Shown here: piece by piece, positions 17,905 to 27,082 of the stretch
How the letters are laid out: the number at the start of each line of letters is the position of its first letter
Position numbering within the stretch: position 1 is the stretch's first letter
Assembly (NCBI RefSeq): GCF_019343495.1
Contig: NZ_CP072549.1
Span: 1,054,001-1,118,000 of the forward strand
Source: Acinetobacter lwoffii
GTDB lineage: Bacteria; Pseudomonadota; Gammaproteobacteria; Pseudomonadales; Moraxellaceae
DNA: 64,000 nt
Direction of reading: 5' to 3'
Notes under the pieces: generated by a model
The model's input: only the letters and a program-made list of their open reading frames with translations
What the model was told of the DNA's origin: nothing
The model's database searches: none
Position numbers and translations under genes: made by a program

Positions 17905-18486
17905 CTAGCTGTTCTGGTTCCAATAACTTACAAAATCACTGGTTCGAATCTCTGCACGTGCTGGAATTGCTTTTGCTGCAGTGCCAATATAAATAATCCC
18001 CGAGACCAGATCGTCTTTTGAAATCCCCAATGCCTGCTTAAACAGACCAGACTCGACTACAGCACCACTACGCCACATGGTCGAGAAACCCTGAACCTGA
18101 AGTGACAACAGAAAATTTTGAATAGCTGCGCCTGAACTCAGGATTTGCTCAAAATGCGGAACTTTAGGATGATCCTGCAAACGCGTTAAGGCAAGCACCA
18201 ATAAAGGTGCACGAAATGGATGATTCTTGACCCGCTCAATCTGCGCTGTTTCAGTTTCACCCAAATCGACGAGCGCCTGTGACAGCAACTCTCCAAAAGC
18301 TTCACGCTGATGATCTGGAACCACCACAAATGTGGTCGGCTTGAGCCGATGATGATCGGGTGCAGTTAATGCTGCCTGAAAGGCTTTTTCCAGTTGTTCT
18401 GCATTCGGTGCCGGTGCCAGCAGATGACCAATCGATTGCCGTTGGTGAATATTTTGATGAACGATGTCAATCGCAGATTCCGTCAT
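17905..18486 (-). CDS. Nitroreductase family protein (YdjA-like)
   Basis: The 193-residue protein belongs to the FMN-dependent nitroreductase fold, close to the short single-domain YdjA group. It has the N-terminal HQRQSIGHLLAPAPN block, in which Arg and Ser bind FMN phosphate, then GAAIQNFLLSLQVQGFSTMW, the family's central helix and strand, and GIIYIGTAAKAIPARA near the C-terminus. Such proteins form dimers with one FMN per interface and use NAD(P)H. The physiological substrate is not known for this group. The stop is 33 bases before the gpsA start, so the two are probably co-transcribed. Confidence 0.85.
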   Translation of the reverse strand: MTESAIDIVHQNIHQRQSIGHLLAPAPNAEQLEKAFQAALTAPDHHRLKPTTFVVVPDHQREAFGELLSQALVDLGETETAQIERVKNHPFRAPLLVLALTRLQDHPKVPHFEQILSSGAAIQNFLLSLQVQGFSTMWRSGAVVESGLFKQALGISKDDLVSGIIYIGTAAKAIPARAEIRTSDFVSYWNQNS

Positions 18487-18745
18487 TGCCTTGTATATCT
18501 ACACTTAAAAAACCATACTCAAGATTAGCATATTCAAAGAAAAATACGCTAGAAACTTCATAGGGATTCAGCACGCTCATCACCACTCGAAAATAAACTT
18601 GTTTGGTTTTTCAATCCCGTACTGCTCTATTTTTCACCTAACTCACATAGAGCTACACCAAAAATTGCCAAACCTATACAACAGCTACAAAATCTGCGCT
18701 GCTTGCTGTGTTGAAATATTCAGCATCGTATTTACTTGAGATTTC

Positions 18746-19126
18746 ATGATGAAAAAAACAATCGCTTTCAGCGGATTAGCTATTTCCGCATTACTGCTTA
18801 CTGCCTGTGCCTCAAATCCGACTGCATTGGCAGTGCAAAAGGAAAATAACCAGTATGAGGTGACCGGATTAGGTAAAAATCAACTGACCTCGAAAAACAA
18901 TGCGATTACTGCGGCCAATAAAGCCTGTGGCTCTCGATCAACCCCCATTATTGTGGATGAAAAGACAGCTTATAACGGCGCTTTAAAAGGCGTAGTCGAT
19001 GAACAAACAGGTCAGATGATTCAGGCAGCCGCCACTGTCCTTGGCAATATCGCAGGTACCAATACTGGTTTAAACCAGAATGATGATTATCAGACGGTGC
19101 TTACATTCCGCTGTCAGGCCAAATAA
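18746..19126 (+). CDS. Small putative lipoprotein
   Basis: The 126-residue protein has a lipoprotein signal peptide, MMKKTIAFSGLAISALLLTAC, with lipobox LLTAC and acylated Cys21. The mature part of about 105 residues has two further cysteines, one in NKACGSR and one in LTFRCQAK, which could form a disulfide. The repeated Gly/Asn segments (GLGKNQLTSKNNAITAANKA) suggest a small alpha/beta domain, but I do not recognise a family. Asn22 after the cysteine is replaced by Ala, not Asp, so outer-membrane sorting by Lol is expected. The gene stands alone and ends at a strong terminator. Confidence 0.75.
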   Translation: MMKKTIAFSGLAISALLLTACASNPTALAVQKENNQYEVTGLGKNQLTSKNNAITAANKACGSRSTPIIVDEKTAYNGALKGVVDEQTGQMIQAAATVLGNIAGTNTGLNQNDDYQTVLTFRCQAK

Positions 19127-19146
19127 GCCTTAAACCATAGCGCAAT

Positions 19147-19175
19147 AAAAAACCGCTCTTCAAGAGCGGTTTTTC
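19147..19175. terminator. Bidirectional intrinsic terminator between the lipoprotein gene and rhlB
   Basis: The repeats accgctctt and aagagcggt have an A-run before and a T-run after, so they can end both convergent units. Confidence 0.88.
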
Positions 19176-19186
19176 TATGGTCTGGA

Positions 19187-20338
19187 TTAACAATAACCTT
19201 CCAGACGGGTCAAAGGCAATTTTTGCCCAATGGCTTTTTCAATTTCTGGCAGATAGAACGCATCATCCTCTGCAAGGAAACTGATACTCACACCGCTGGT
19301 TCCCGCACGACCGGTACGGCCAATACGATGCACATAATCATCCGACTGTTCCGGCAAGGTGAAGTTCACCACATGCGATACACCATCGACATGGATACCA
19401 CGACCTGCAACATCCGTTGCAATCATAATATTATGTTTACCATTTTTGAACTGATCCAGCATTTTCAGACGTTTGTCTTGAGCAATCTCGCCCGACAACA
19501 TTACCACCTTATAACCATCACGTTTTAAATGATCATAAAGTTTGCGCACCTGATCACGACGGTTGGCAAAAATCATGACTTTTTCAATCGGCTCATCACG
19601 TAGGATTTCTTGCAATAATTTATATTTGTCCGCCTTGGCGACCATATAAACCCGCTGCTCGACATCGGCATTGGTTTTCTTTTCCGGTTCAATTTCAACT
19701 GTAACCGGTTCAAATAACCATTGCTGCGCAAGATTCAATACATCGTAGCTAAAAGTAGCAGAGAACATCAGAGTCTGACGTTGTTCTTTACGCGGCGAGA
19801 AACGTACAATGCGCTTTACTGAAGGAATAAAGCCCATATCCAATAGGCGGTCGGCTTCATCAATGACCAAAAATTCAATCTGATCCAACCAGACTTCTTT
19901 TTGTTCTACAAAATCGATCAAACGCCCCGGTGTAGCCACCATAATATCGACAGGCGCTTTATTCAGCTGGTTCTTTTGCTTGTCAAAATCCACACCACCC
20001 AGCAAGGTCACCACATTGAGACCAGCATATTTCGCCAGATCCTGTGCATCGCTTTCGATCTGTAACGCCAGTTCACGGGTCGGTGCCAAAATCAGCGCGC
20101 GTGGCTCACCACGATAGCGTTGTTCCTGAATCGGATTATCTAATAGATCATTCATGATACTAATTAAAAAGGCAGCAGTTTTACCTGTACCTGTCTGTGC
20201 ACGGCCAATGGCATCATGTCCTGCCAGCGTGAATTTTAAAACCTTCTGCTGGATAGGCGTCATGGTGGTAAAGCCTAAAGCATCAATCGCTTTTTTTAGA
20301 TTGGGATGTAAATTTAAGGTTTCAAAACCAGATGACAT
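19187..20338 (-). CDS. rhlB: DEAD-box ATP-dependent RNA helicase RhlB
   Basis: The 383-residue protein has the full DEAD-box helicase set in order: the Q motif (MTPIQQKVL), motif [12 protein letters not shown], Ia [20 protein letters not shown], then IV-VI ending in [10 protein letters not shown]. RhlB unwinds RNA and in E. coli works with the RNase E degradosome. The C-terminus stops soon after the helicase core (PLTRLEGYC), without a long basic tail. The start is the internal ATG 20338 ([19 protein letters not shown]), where family similarity begins. RhlB is assigned over RhlE by overall similarity to the Acinetobacter protein as I remember it. Confidence 0.9.
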   Translation of the reverse strand: MSSGFETLNLHPNLKKAIDALGFTTMTPIQQKVLKFTLAGHDAIGRAQTGTGKTAAFLISIMNDLLDNPIQEQRYRGEPRALILAPTRELALQIESDAQDLAKYAGLNVVTLLGGVDFDKQKNQLNKAPVDIMVATPGRLIDFVEQKEVWLDQIEFLVIDEADRLLDMGFIPSVKRIVRFSPRKEQRQTLMFSATFSYDVLNLAQQWLFEPVTVEIEPEKKTNADVEQRVYMVAKADKYKLLQEILRDEPIEKVMIFANRRDQVRKLYDHLKRDGYKVVMLSGEIAQDKRLKMLDQFKNGKHNIMIATDVAGRGIHVDGVSHVVNFTLPEQSDDYVHRIGRTGRAGTSGVSISFLAEDDAFYLPEIEKAIGQKLPLTRLEGYC

Positions 20339-20385
20339 AAAGCGGTGCTCTAATTGGGTAATCACTAAGATAGGGATAGTATAAA

Positions 20386-20420
20386 CAAAAAACGCCCCAA
20401 GTTATATTGGAGCGTTTTCT
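20386..20420 (-). terminator. Intrinsic terminator of the cold-shock gene
   Basis: The arms aaaacgccccaa and ttggagcgtttt (one G-U pair) surround a short loop. On the minus strand a T-rich tract follows. Confidence 0.8.
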
Positions 20421-20439
20421 TTTTAGCTTAATCCGAAGA

Positions 20440-20655
20440 TTAGTCTAATGGTTGAACTTCTTCAGCTTGAAAGCCTTTTTGGCCTTTAACAACACTGAAT
20501 TCAACACGTTGGCCGTCACGAAGTGAACGGTGACCGTCACCTTGGATAGCACGGAAATGAACGAATACGTCATCGCCGCCGTTACGTTGAATAAAGCCGA
20601 AGCCTTTAGTATCGTTAAACCACTTAACTACGCCTTGTTCGCGAGCAGCTGTCAT
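20440..20655 (-). CDS. Cold-shock protein, CspA family
   Basis: The 71-residue protein is a single OB-fold cold-shock domain. The nucleic-acid-binding motifs are KGFGFIQR (RNP1) and DVFVHF (RNP2), preceded by the typical [12 protein letters not shown]. Family members melt secondary structure in RNA and often act as transcription antiterminators. [19 protein letters not shown] fits the CspA group with minor changes. The ribosome-binding sequence GAGGA stands seven bases before the ATG. A gene-free stretch of about 380 bases lies upstream, which could hold the long leader typical of cold-induced csp genes. Which paralogue this is cannot be told. Confidence 0.93.
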   Translation of the reverse strand: MTAAREQGVVKWFNDTKGFGFIQRNGGDDVFVHFRAIQGDGHRSLRDGQRVEFSVVKGQKGFQAEEVQPLD

Positions 20656-21037
20656 AAGTTAATCCTCATTGAAACTAAAAGAAGGACCACCCGGTGTTGC
20701 AAACAGCAGAGCAAACAAGTTTGAAAATATTATTTTTAAGCTTGTAATCATTCTGTAAAACTATCAACAAAATCCCGGTTACATCCATTTATGTAATAGG
20801 GTGAAAAACAATCACTTTGTTTATTCAAAGTCCCAAATACGCAACGAGCTTAACATGGGTTTATCACAATTAATAGATTTTTTTTAGCATGTTCTGTTTG
20901 ATTTAGTTATTTTTTTCATGAAAATTGTCAAAAGACTTTATAAAGTCATTTAGATCTTCTTTTTCTTAAACTAGTTTGGTTCTGGCATCATATTTGCTAC
21001 TATTTATAGCCTTTTCTGCTACCTAAATGAAACCGTA
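20656..21037. other. Intergenic region between divergent csp and tusA-like genes
   Basis: This region of 382 bases is gene-free and AT-rich. The left part is presumably the csp leader: many csp genes have a structured leader of 100-160 bases that controls cold-dependent translation. I cannot fold it here, and the csp promoter is not clear by eye. The right end carries a promoter for the plus-strand tusA-like gene, listed separately. Confidence 0.5.
20976..21003 (+). promoter_or_regulatory. Candidate promoter of the tusA-like gene
   Basis: TTGGTT (20976-20981) and TACTAT (20998-21003) are separated by 16 bases, about 35 bases before the start codon. The match is moderate. Confidence 0.45.
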
Positions 21038-21271
21038 ATGCTCGAAGATCCAGCGCATTTCAGCCTTATAGACGCCATGGGAAAACCGTGCCCGATGCCG
21101 CTATTAATGTTAAAGCGCGCATTAAAGGCCGGAAATCAGAAAACATTCCTGCTGAAATCATCTGATCCGCATAGCCAGACGGATGTCAGCCGCTATTGTC
21201 AGCTGCATCAGCTCAAGCTTGAATTTAAAAAAATTTCTGATACAGAGTTTCACTACTTAATTGAATCTTAA
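21038..21271 (+). CDS. TusA-family sulfur carrier protein
   Basis: The 77-residue protein has the TusA-family signature: IDAMGKPCPMPLLMLKRAL contains CPMP, whose Cys carries a persulfide in relatives. In E. coli TusA relays sulfur from IscS to TusBCD and MnmA for tRNA thiolation; other family members serve other sulfur pathways. The single-domain length fits. The neighbouring rpoH and csp genes give no clue to its partner, so the specific pathway is open. No clear terminator separates it from rpoH 136 bases downstream. Confidence 0.85.
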   Translation: MLEDPAHFSLIDAMGKPCPMPLLMLKRALKAGNQKTFLLKSSDPHSQTDVSRYCQLHQLKLEFKKISDTEFHYLIES

Positions 21272-21407
21272 AAAATTTCAATTAAACTGTTGATCCTCAC
21301 TTTCGTATACTTTTTTACATTTCTCTACCCAAATATCCATTATTTGTGGAGAGATTGGATTAAGATAAAACCTAGTTTAGGGTTATCCCGCACTTCAAGG
21401 AGAACAC

Positions 21408-22277
21408 ATGAGTGACAGCCGCAATCAGTTGATGCCCCTGTCATTATCGGCGCCAGGTGTCAACCTCGGTGCTTATATCAGCACTGTCAATCAGATTCCG
21501 ATTTTAACAGCCGAACAAGAAAAAGAGTTGGCTGAACGCTATTACTATGACCAAGATTTAGATGCAGCGAAAATGCTGGTCATGTCGCACTTGCGTTTTG
21601 TGGTACATATTGCGCGTAGTTATGCAGGTTATGGTCTGCCACAAGGTGACCTGATTCAGGAAGGCAACCTGGGTCTGATGAAAGCTGTGAAACGTTTTGA
21701 CCCGAATATGGGCGTACGTTTGGTGTCATTTGCCGTGCACTGGATCAAGGCGGAAATTCACGAATACGTGATCCGTAACTGGCGTATCGTGAAAATCGCC
21801 ACCACTAAAGCGCAACGTAAACTGTTCTTTAATCTGCGCAGCCTGAAGAAATCATCGAAAAAGTTGACGCTCGCAGAAGCACAGTCTATTGCGAATGATT
21901 TAAATGTCACACCAGAACAAGTACTGGAAATGGAAGGCCGTCTGACGGCGTATGATGCGGCTTTTGATGCATCAAGCGATGACGATGATGAAGGTTCCAC
22001 CCATGTGGCACCAGCGTTATATCTTGAAGATAATCGTTATGACCCGGCTCGTCTGATTGAAAATGAAGACTATGAGGAGCAAAGCACCTCTGCCCTGCAT
22101 GAAGCCATGGATCAGCTAGATGATCGTTCACGTAATATCTTGCAGCGTCGCTGGCTAGATGACGAGAAATCGACCCTGCATGAGCTTGCAGCCGAATATA
22201 ATGTTTCTGCGGAACGTATTCGTCAGCTGGAAAAAAATGCCATGGAAAAAATTAAAGTGGCGATGTCATCCAATTAA
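21408..22277 (+). CDS. rpoH: RNA polymerase heat-shock sigma factor RpoH (sigma-32)
   Basis: The 289-residue protein is a group 3 sigma factor. Region 1.2/2 includes [20 protein letters not shown] and the core-binding [19 protein letters not shown]. The RpoH box [10 protein letters not shown], specific to sigma-32, is intact. Region 4 ends with the [23 protein letters not shown]. It directs heat-shock genes, and clpB in this same window has a matching promoter. The start ATG follows AAGGAG at ideal spacing. The 136-base leader might hold the RNA structure that acts as a thermosensor in E. coli, but I cannot judge this by eye. Confidence 0.97.
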   Translation: MSDSRNQLMPLSLSAPGVNLGAYISTVNQIPILTAEQEKELAERYYYDQDLDAAKMLVMSHLRFVVHIARSYAGYGLPQGDLIQEGNLGLMKAVKRFDPNMGVRLVSFAVHWIKAEIHEYVIRNWRIVKIATTKAQRKLFFNLRSLKKSSKKLTLAEAQSIANDLNVTPEQVLEMEGRLTAYDAAFDASSDDDDEGSTHVAPALYLEDNRYDPARLIENEDYEEQSTSALHEAMDQLDDRSRNILQRRWLDDEKSTLHELAAEYNVSAERIRQLEKNAMEKIKVAMSSN

Positions 22278-22305
22278 CACCAAATTCTGTTACTGATTTA
22301 CCTCG

Positions 22306-22334
22306 AAAAAGCCTTCTTTGATGAAGGCTTTTTT
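22306..22334 (+). terminator. Intrinsic terminator of rpoH
   Basis: The arms aaaaagccttc and gaaggcttttt, with a T-run of seven, lie about 30 bases after the rpoH stop. Confidence 0.87.
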
Positions 22335-22396
22335 ATGTCCGCATTTTGAATTTATGCTAAGGTTGAGCGCAAACTTTATCAGGAAGATCAATTCAA

Positions 22397-22762
22397 ATGT
22401 GGATTGCGATTTCAGCACTTAATTTGGCACTTGCAGTCATGCTCGGTGCTTTTGGTGCACATGGTTTAAAAGCGCGGGCGACTGAAGCACAGCTCGGCTG
22501 GTGGCAAACGGCAACGGATTATTTTTTCTATCATGCCTTAGGACTACTCATTCTTTCTTTACTGGCGAAAGTCATCCCTGCATTGCCCATTCAATGGAGC
22601 TTCGGTCTGATTCAGGTCGGCATTTTACTGTTTTCTGGCTCACTGTATATCATGGCCTTAGGATTACCCCGCGGTTTAGGTGCTATTACGCCCATCGGCG
22701 GGGCTTTAATGATTGCCGGATGGTTAATTCTGGCCTGGAATGCTTTAAAATACGCCAGATAA
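22397..22762 (+). CDS. DUF423 family membrane protein (YgdD-like)
   Basis: The 121-residue protein has four predicted membrane helices and the DUF423 features: LGAFGAHGLKARATEAQLGW after the first helix, and the GGALMIAGWLILAWNAL block at the C-terminus. The E. coli relative is YgdD, an inner-membrane protein without an established function. It precedes thiS by 35 bases on the same strand and could be co-transcribed with the thiazole genes, though no functional connection is known. The start ATG gives the standard family length. Confidence 0.88.
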   Translation: MWIAISALNLALAVMLGAFGAHGLKARATEAQLGWWQTATDYFFYHALGLLILSLLAKVIPALPIQWSFGLIQVGILLFSGSLYIMALGLPRGLGAITPIGGALMIAGWLILAWNALKYAR

Positions 22763-22797
22763 GTTTGAACAACACTTAATCATGGAGGGTTGCTAGA

Positions 22798-22995
22798 ATG
22801 ATGATTTACATCAATGGCGAACAACAGGAAACTCACTGCAAGAATCTGCTGGAACTGATTCAGAGTATGGCGCTTGAGGGTAAGCGTTTTGCAGTTGAAG
22901 TCAATGAAATGATTATTCCTAAAAGCAGATTGGGCGATACGCCAATTTGCGATACAGACAAAATAGAAATTATTCACGCGGTCGGTGGCGGCTAA
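22798..22995 (+). CDS. thiS: Sulfur carrier protein ThiS
   Basis: The 65-residue ubiquitin-like protein ends in the required diglycine (AVGGG), which is adenylated and turned into a thiocarboxylate to donate sulfur to the thiazole of thiamine. [20 protein letters not shown] is typical of ThiS. The ribosome-binding sequence GGAGGG stands eight bases before the first of two tandem ATGs. It is followed by thiG after 14 bases. No TPP riboswitch fits in the 35 bases upstream. Confidence 0.93.
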   Translation: MMIYINGEQQETHCKNLLELIQSMALEGKRFAVEVNEMIIPKSRLGDTPICDTDKIEIIHAVGGG

Positions 22996-23009
22996 TACTC
23001 GGGACAATT

Positions 23010-23792
23010 ATGCAAGATTTATTACAGATTGGTTCACGCCAATTCCAGTCACGCCTTTTGGTAGGCACGGGCAAATACAAAGATTTAAATGAAACTCAGC
23101 AGGCCATTGAAACCAGTGGTGCAGAGATTGTCACTGTCGCTATTCGCCGGGTCAATATTGGCCAAGATCCTGACCAGCCGAATCTGCTATCAGTGATTCC
23201 TCCGGAAAAATATACCATTTTGCCGAATACTGCAGGTTGCTTCGATGCCAATAGTGCCGTCCGCACCTGTATGCTGGCGCGTGAGTTGCTCGATGGCCAC
23301 AATCTGGTCAAACTTGAAGTTTTAGGTGATGAAAAAACGCTTTATCCAAACGTGACTGAAACATTGAAAGCCGCTCGCACCTTGATTGACGATGGCTTTG
23401 AGATCATGGTTTATACCTCGGATGATCCGATCGTGGCGCAAGAGCTGGAAAGCATGGGCTGTGTCGCGATTATGCCACTGGGTAGCCTGATTGGTTCTGG
23501 TCTGGGCATTCTGAATCCACACACCCTGTCAATCATCAAGGAAAATGCCAAGGTCCCGGTTCTGGTCGATGCCGGTGTCGGTACAGCCAGTGATGCTGCG
23601 ATTGCGATGGAACTGGGCTGTGACGGCGTACTCATGAATACAGCGATTGCAGCTGCACAAAATCCGGTATTAATGGCATCTGCGATGAAAAAAGCCGTTG
23701 AAGCAGGCCGAGAAGCTTTTCTTGCAGGCCGTATGCCGCGCAAGCGTATGGCCAATGCCAGCTCACCGGAAACCGGCTATTTCTTTAAATAA
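23010..23792 (+). CDS. thiG: Thiazole synthase ThiG
   Basis: ThiG builds the thiazole phosphate carboxylate of thiamine from deoxyxylulose phosphate, ThiS-thiocarboxylate and dehydroglycine. The TIM-barrel protein of 260 residues shows [19 protein letters not shown], the Schiff-base lysine region [15 protein letters not shown] and the phosphate-binding [20 protein letters not shown]. The start at 23010 ([16 protein letters not shown]) was chosen over the longer frame, which overlaps thiS and lacks similarity. It forms an operon with thiS; thiH/thiO, thiF and thiC are not in this window. Confidence 0.96.
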   Translation: MQDLLQIGSRQFQSRLLVGTGKYKDLNETQQAIETSGAEIVTVAIRRVNIGQDPDQPNLLSVIPPEKYTILPNTAGCFDANSAVRTCMLARELLDGHNLVKLEVLGDEKTLYPNVTETLKAARTLIDDGFEIMVYTSDDPIVAQELESMGCVAIMPLGSLIGSGLGILNPHTLSIIKENAKVPVLVDAGVGTASDAAIAMELGCDGVLMNTAIAAAQNPVLMASAMKKAVEAGREAFLAGRMPRKRMANASSPETGYFFK

Positions 23793-23803
23793 ATTTTCAT
23801 GAA

Positions 23804-23839
23804 CAAAAATAAAGGACTCAATTGAGTCCTTTATTTTTG
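23804..23839. terminator. Bidirectional terminator between thiG and the GST gene
   Basis: This is a perfect 36-base palindrome (two 18-base arms, left arm caaaaataaaggactcaa) with A and T runs on its flanks. It ends both convergent genes. Confidence 0.9.
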
Positions 23840-23846
23840 TTTTTAG

Positions 23847-24458
23847 TTAAGGAATCAGACCTTCATCACGCATAGCAATCTGTACAGACTGACGTTCTGC
23901 CACTTTATTACGGATATGAATAATATTTTTATATGGACTCAAATCATGCTCAATCTGGTTCGACCAGTTGGTCAAGACAAATAGATAGGCATCCGCAGGC
24001 CCAAAGTTATCATCCACCAGATAATCATTGTCCGATTCACCGATAGCTTTATCGATATAACTCAATAGTCGATCAATCTCTGCATAGGCTTTTTTCTTTT
24101 CATCTTCGGATAACTTGCCACCGAAGAACACCGCATAGGCATCATGTAGTTCAGAGTTCAGATAACCTAACCATTCCAGCACTTTGGCACGTCCCATGCC
24201 CGATGGTGGAATCAGATCTTGTTTTGGATCGTGTTGAGCAAGAAACGGTAGAATTGCAACATTTTCTGTCAGGATCAGACCAGGGTTAATTTCTAACGCT
24301 GGTACATAGCCTTTAGGATTAACTTCGTAATAATCCGTACCTTTTTCTGTTTTATGTGTTTTTAAATCAACACGTTCCAAATCAAAATCGACATTAATTT
24401 CATTTAAAATAATATGTGCTGCCAGTGAGCAGGCACCTGGTGAATAGTAAAGCTTCAT
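23847..24458 (-). CDS. gstA: Glutathione S-transferase, beta class (GstA-like)
   Basis: The 203-residue protein starts MKLYYSPGACSLAAHIILNE, nearly the E. coli GstA start, with Cys10, the residue that forms a mixed disulfide with glutathione in beta-class enzymes. The VNPKGYVPALEI block supplies the cis-Pro, and TENVAILPFLA is the glutathione gamma-glutamyl site. The all-helical C-terminal domain carries the N-capping DAYLF motif in GPADAYLFVLTNW. Family members conjugate or reduce electrophiles; the natural substrate is unknown. It is monocistronic and ends at the shared palindrome. Confidence 0.9.
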   Translation of the reverse strand: MKLYYSPGACSLAAHIILNEINVDFDLERVDLKTHKTEKGTDYYEVNPKGYVPALEINPGLILTENVAILPFLAQHDPKQDLIPPSGMGRAKVLEWLGYLNSELHDAYAVFFGGKLSEDEKKKAYAEIDRLLSYIDKAIGESDNDYLVDDNFGPADAYLFVLTNWSNQIEHDLSPYKNIIHIRNKVAERQSVQIAMRDEGLIP

Positions 24459-24675
24459 TTCTGATCCTTGTTATACACTTCTCAATGTTTTAAATCGCTT
24501 CTAACAAACTTTCAAGTGATCAAACCTGTAAATTGCAAAAAAGCGTAACTGTCACCTCAGGGCAGTTACTCATTCAATATTCAGGATATTCTGGGCTTTT
24601 GCAAGTCAATCTTGTGTAGATTTTTATCTCTATCTGTTTAACATACACAGGTTTTCAAAATATAGATGATATTTC

Positions 24676-26121
24676 GTGATTAGCCTGAAAAAAGAAGAAT
24701 GGTTTTCTAATATCCGCACAGATGTATTGGCAGGCCTGGTGGTGGGACTGGCCCTGATTCCTGAATCAATTGCCTTCTCTGCCATTGCCGGTGTCGATCC
24801 GCAAGTCGGTTTATATGCCTCTTTCTGCATTGCGGTATCCATTGCCTTTTTTGGCGGTCGTCCTGCCATGATCTCGGCGGCTACAGGTGCAATGGCGCTT
24901 TTGATGATTACCTTGGTAAAAGAACATGGTCTGCAATATCTGCTGGCTGCCACAATTCTGACCGGCATCATTCAGGTCATTGCCGGTTATTTTAAAGTCG
25001 CTAAATTAATGCGTTTTGTATCTCAGGCTGTGGTCTATGGATTTTTAAATGCCTTGGCGATCCTGATATTTGTGGCACAAATCCCGGAAATCAACCAGAT
25101 GGATAGCACCGGTTATCTGTTTATTGCGATTGGTCTGGCGATTATTTATCTGTTTCCTTATATCCCTAAAATCGGTAAAGCCATTCCCTCACCTTTAATC
25201 TGTATTATAGTTTTAAGCGGGCTAGCGCTGTTGTTGGGTGCAGATATGCGTACCGTGAGCGATCTGGGGCAATTCCCGGATACTTTGCCAGTATTCCTGA
25301 TTCCAGAAATTCCACTCAATCTGGAAACCTTGCAAATTATCCTGCCTTATTCCTTTACCTTGGCGACTGTCGGTTTGCTGGAAAGCATGATGACCACTAC
25401 GGTCATTGATGAAGTGACCGGAACTGAAGGTGACCGTCATCAGGAATGTCGTGGTCAGGGTATGGCCAATATTGTCAGCGGCTTTATGGGCGGGATGGCC
25501 GGTTGTGCCATGATCGGCCAGTCAATTATCAATGTGTCTTCAGGGGCACGTACCCGTTTATCGACTCTGGTCGCTGGCGTGTTTCTGCTGTGTCTCGTGG
25601 TTTTTTTGAAAGACTGGCTGGCTTATATCCCAATGGCAGCTCTGGTTGCGATCATGATTATGGTGGCATTTACCACCTTTCAATGGGGAGCAATCAAGCA
25701 ATTCAGCAAACATCCGCTAGAATTTAATACCGTGATGATTGCCGTGATTATTGTCGTGCTTGCCACTCATAATCTGGCGCTTGGTGTATTTGTCGGCGTA
25801 TTGCTCTCTGCCCTGTTCTTTATTAATAAACTGGAAAGAACCGTACATGTCTATACGCATTTGAATTCGGCTCATTCACGCAGCTACTTTATTTCTGGAC
25901 AGATATTCTTTAGCAGTTCAGAGAAGTTCTATCAGTTCTTTGATTTTAAAGAGAAGCTTGAGCATGTCGAACTGGATCTGACCCATGCGCATATTTGGGA
26001 CGTGACTTCGGTCAATATGCTGAATAACGTGATTCAGAAGTTTAAAGCCCAAGGGATAGATGTAAGGGTGATTGGTTTGAATGAAGCCAGCAGTACATTG
26101 ATCGACCGTTTTAGTAGCTGA
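24676..26121 (+). CDS. SulP family anion transporter with STAS domain
   Basis: The 481-residue protein has 10-12 membrane segments (to about residue 390) beginning with the SulP signature [20 protein letters not shown], and a C-terminal cytoplasmic STAS domain (about 395-480, with [19 protein letters not shown]). Bacterial members carry bicarbonate, sulfate or dicarboxylates; the substrate cannot be told. The TM region appears shorter than in eukaryotic SLC26 but normal for short bacterial SulP proteins. Translation appears to start at GTG 24676, since the upstream in-frame ATG runs into a stop. No neighbour suggests the substrate. Confidence 0.88.
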   Translation: MISLKKEEWFSNIRTDVLAGLVVGLALIPESIAFSAIAGVDPQVGLYASFCIAVSIAFFGGRPAMISAATGAMALLMITLVKEHGLQYLLAATILTGIIQVIAGYFKVAKLMRFVSQAVVYGFLNALAILIFVAQIPEINQMDSTGYLFIAIGLAIIYLFPYIPKIGKAIPSPLICIIVLSGLALLLGADMRTVSDLGQFPDTLPVFLIPEIPLNLETLQIILPYSFTLATVGLLESMMTTTVIDEVTGTEGDRHQECRGQGMANIVSGFMGGMAGCAMIGQSIINVSSGARTRLSTLVAGVFLLCLVVFLKDWLAYIPMAALVAIMIMVAFTTFQWGAIKQFSKHPLEFNTVMIAVIIVVLATHNLALGVFVGVLLSALFFINKLERTVHVYTHLNSAHSRSYFISGQIFFSSSEKFYQFFDFKEKLEHVELDLTHAHIWDVTSVNMLNNVIQKFKAQGIDVRVIGLNEASSTLIDRFSS

Positions 26122-26133
26122 TGAACGATGATT

Positions 26134-26164
26134 AATAAAAGAGCCTCAATTGGCTCTTTTATTT
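26134..26164 (+). terminator. Intrinsic terminator of the SulP gene
   Basis: The arms aataaaagagcc and ggctcttttatt lie about 15 bases after the stop and end in a T-rich tract. Confidence 0.85.
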
Positions 26165-26272
26165 TATCTGGAAGATCTTGCCGATTTTTATGGAGAAATA
26201 CCGAGAAAAGTTTGACTTGCTCGGCTCAGGACTTAAAATACCGCATTCTGAATTTTTAGATTTGCCAAAGTT

Positions 26273-26989
26273 ATGTCGAACGATCAATTAGACCAGCAAG
26301 TCGTGGAGCTGGAAAACTTAAGCGAGCACCGTGAAATCGTGACGTTTATGCGCCGCTCAATGCCGCTGAATACCTCTCAACGTACTGCGCTTGAACAATA
26401 TGGTCACTTAATTTTGGAATATCCAGTCGGTGATTTGCGTCAGCACTTTGAACATCCTGAACGTCCTTTGACTGTAGAAATTGGTTTTGGTATGGGCCGT
26501 TCACTGGTATTGATGGCCAAAGCTAATCCTGAACGTAACTTTGTCGGAATTGAAGTCCATGTACCTGGAATTGCGCAGTGCGTGTATGAAGCAGGTGTTG
26601 AAGGCCTAACGAACTTACGTGTGCTGGATGCTGATGCAATTCAGGTATTACGTGAAATGCCAGACAATAGTATTAATGCAGTTCAGTTATACTTCCCTGA
26701 TCCATGGCAGAAAAAACGTCATTTTAAACGCCGCTTTGTTTCGCATGACCGTATGCCGCTGGTGGAGCAAAAGCTGGAGCTTGGCGGAACTTTCCATGCT
26801 GCAACGGACTGGGAACCGTATGCGGAATGGATGATAGAAGTATTGGAAGAACGTCCACGTCTGGAAAATCTGGCGGGCAAAGGCAATAGCTATCCTCGTC
26901 CGGAATGGCGTCCACAAACCAAGTTTGAACGTCGCGGGATTGAAGCAGGTCACAAGATTAATGATTTTATCTTTAAGAAAATTTCTTAA
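26273..26989 (+). CDS. trmB: tRNA (guanine-N7-)-methyltransferase TrmB
   Basis: TrmB methylates N7 of G46 in the variable loop of many tRNAs using S-adenosylmethionine. The 238-residue protein has the SAM motif VEIGFGMGRSLVLMAKANPE, the acidic LRVLDADAIQVL segment and the family hallmark YFPDPWQKKRHFKRRFV, then TDWEPYAEWM and KFERRGIEAGHKI. The length agrees with E. coli TrmB (239). It is a single gene with its own terminator. Confidence 0.96.
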   Translation: MSNDQLDQQVVELENLSEHREIVTFMRRSMPLNTSQRTALEQYGHLILEYPVGDLRQHFEHPERPLTVEIGFGMGRSLVLMAKANPERNFVGIEVHVPGIAQCVYEAGVEGLTNLRVLDADAIQVLREMPDNSINAVQLYFPDPWQKKRHFKRRFVSHDRMPLVEQKLELGGTFHAATDWEPYAEWMIEVLEERPRLENLAGKGNSYPRPEWRPQTKFERRGIEAGHKINDFIFKKIS

Positions 26990-27000
26990 TCTAAGACTCA

Positions 27001-27030
27001 AAAAAAGCGCTGATTATTCAGCGCTTTTTT
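27001..27030. terminator. Intrinsic terminator of trmB
   Basis: The 13-base arms aaaaaagcgctga and tcagcgctttttt form a perfect hairpin around TTAT. It is symmetric and may also serve the minus-strand gene ending at 27083. Confidence 0.9.
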
Positions 27031-27082
27031 ATGGGAAAAATTTGGCTTTGAACCCTGCTTCGTAGATAAATTATCAGCTTCT

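Noticed and set aside
22763..22797. Possible TPP riboswitch before thiS
   Set aside because: Only 35 bases separate DUF423 and thiS, too few for the riboswitch, and its conserved sequence is absent.
22947..23009. N-terminal extension of ThiG overlapping thiS
   Set aside because: The extension is read from the thiS coding region in another frame and the conserved ThiG start is at 23010.
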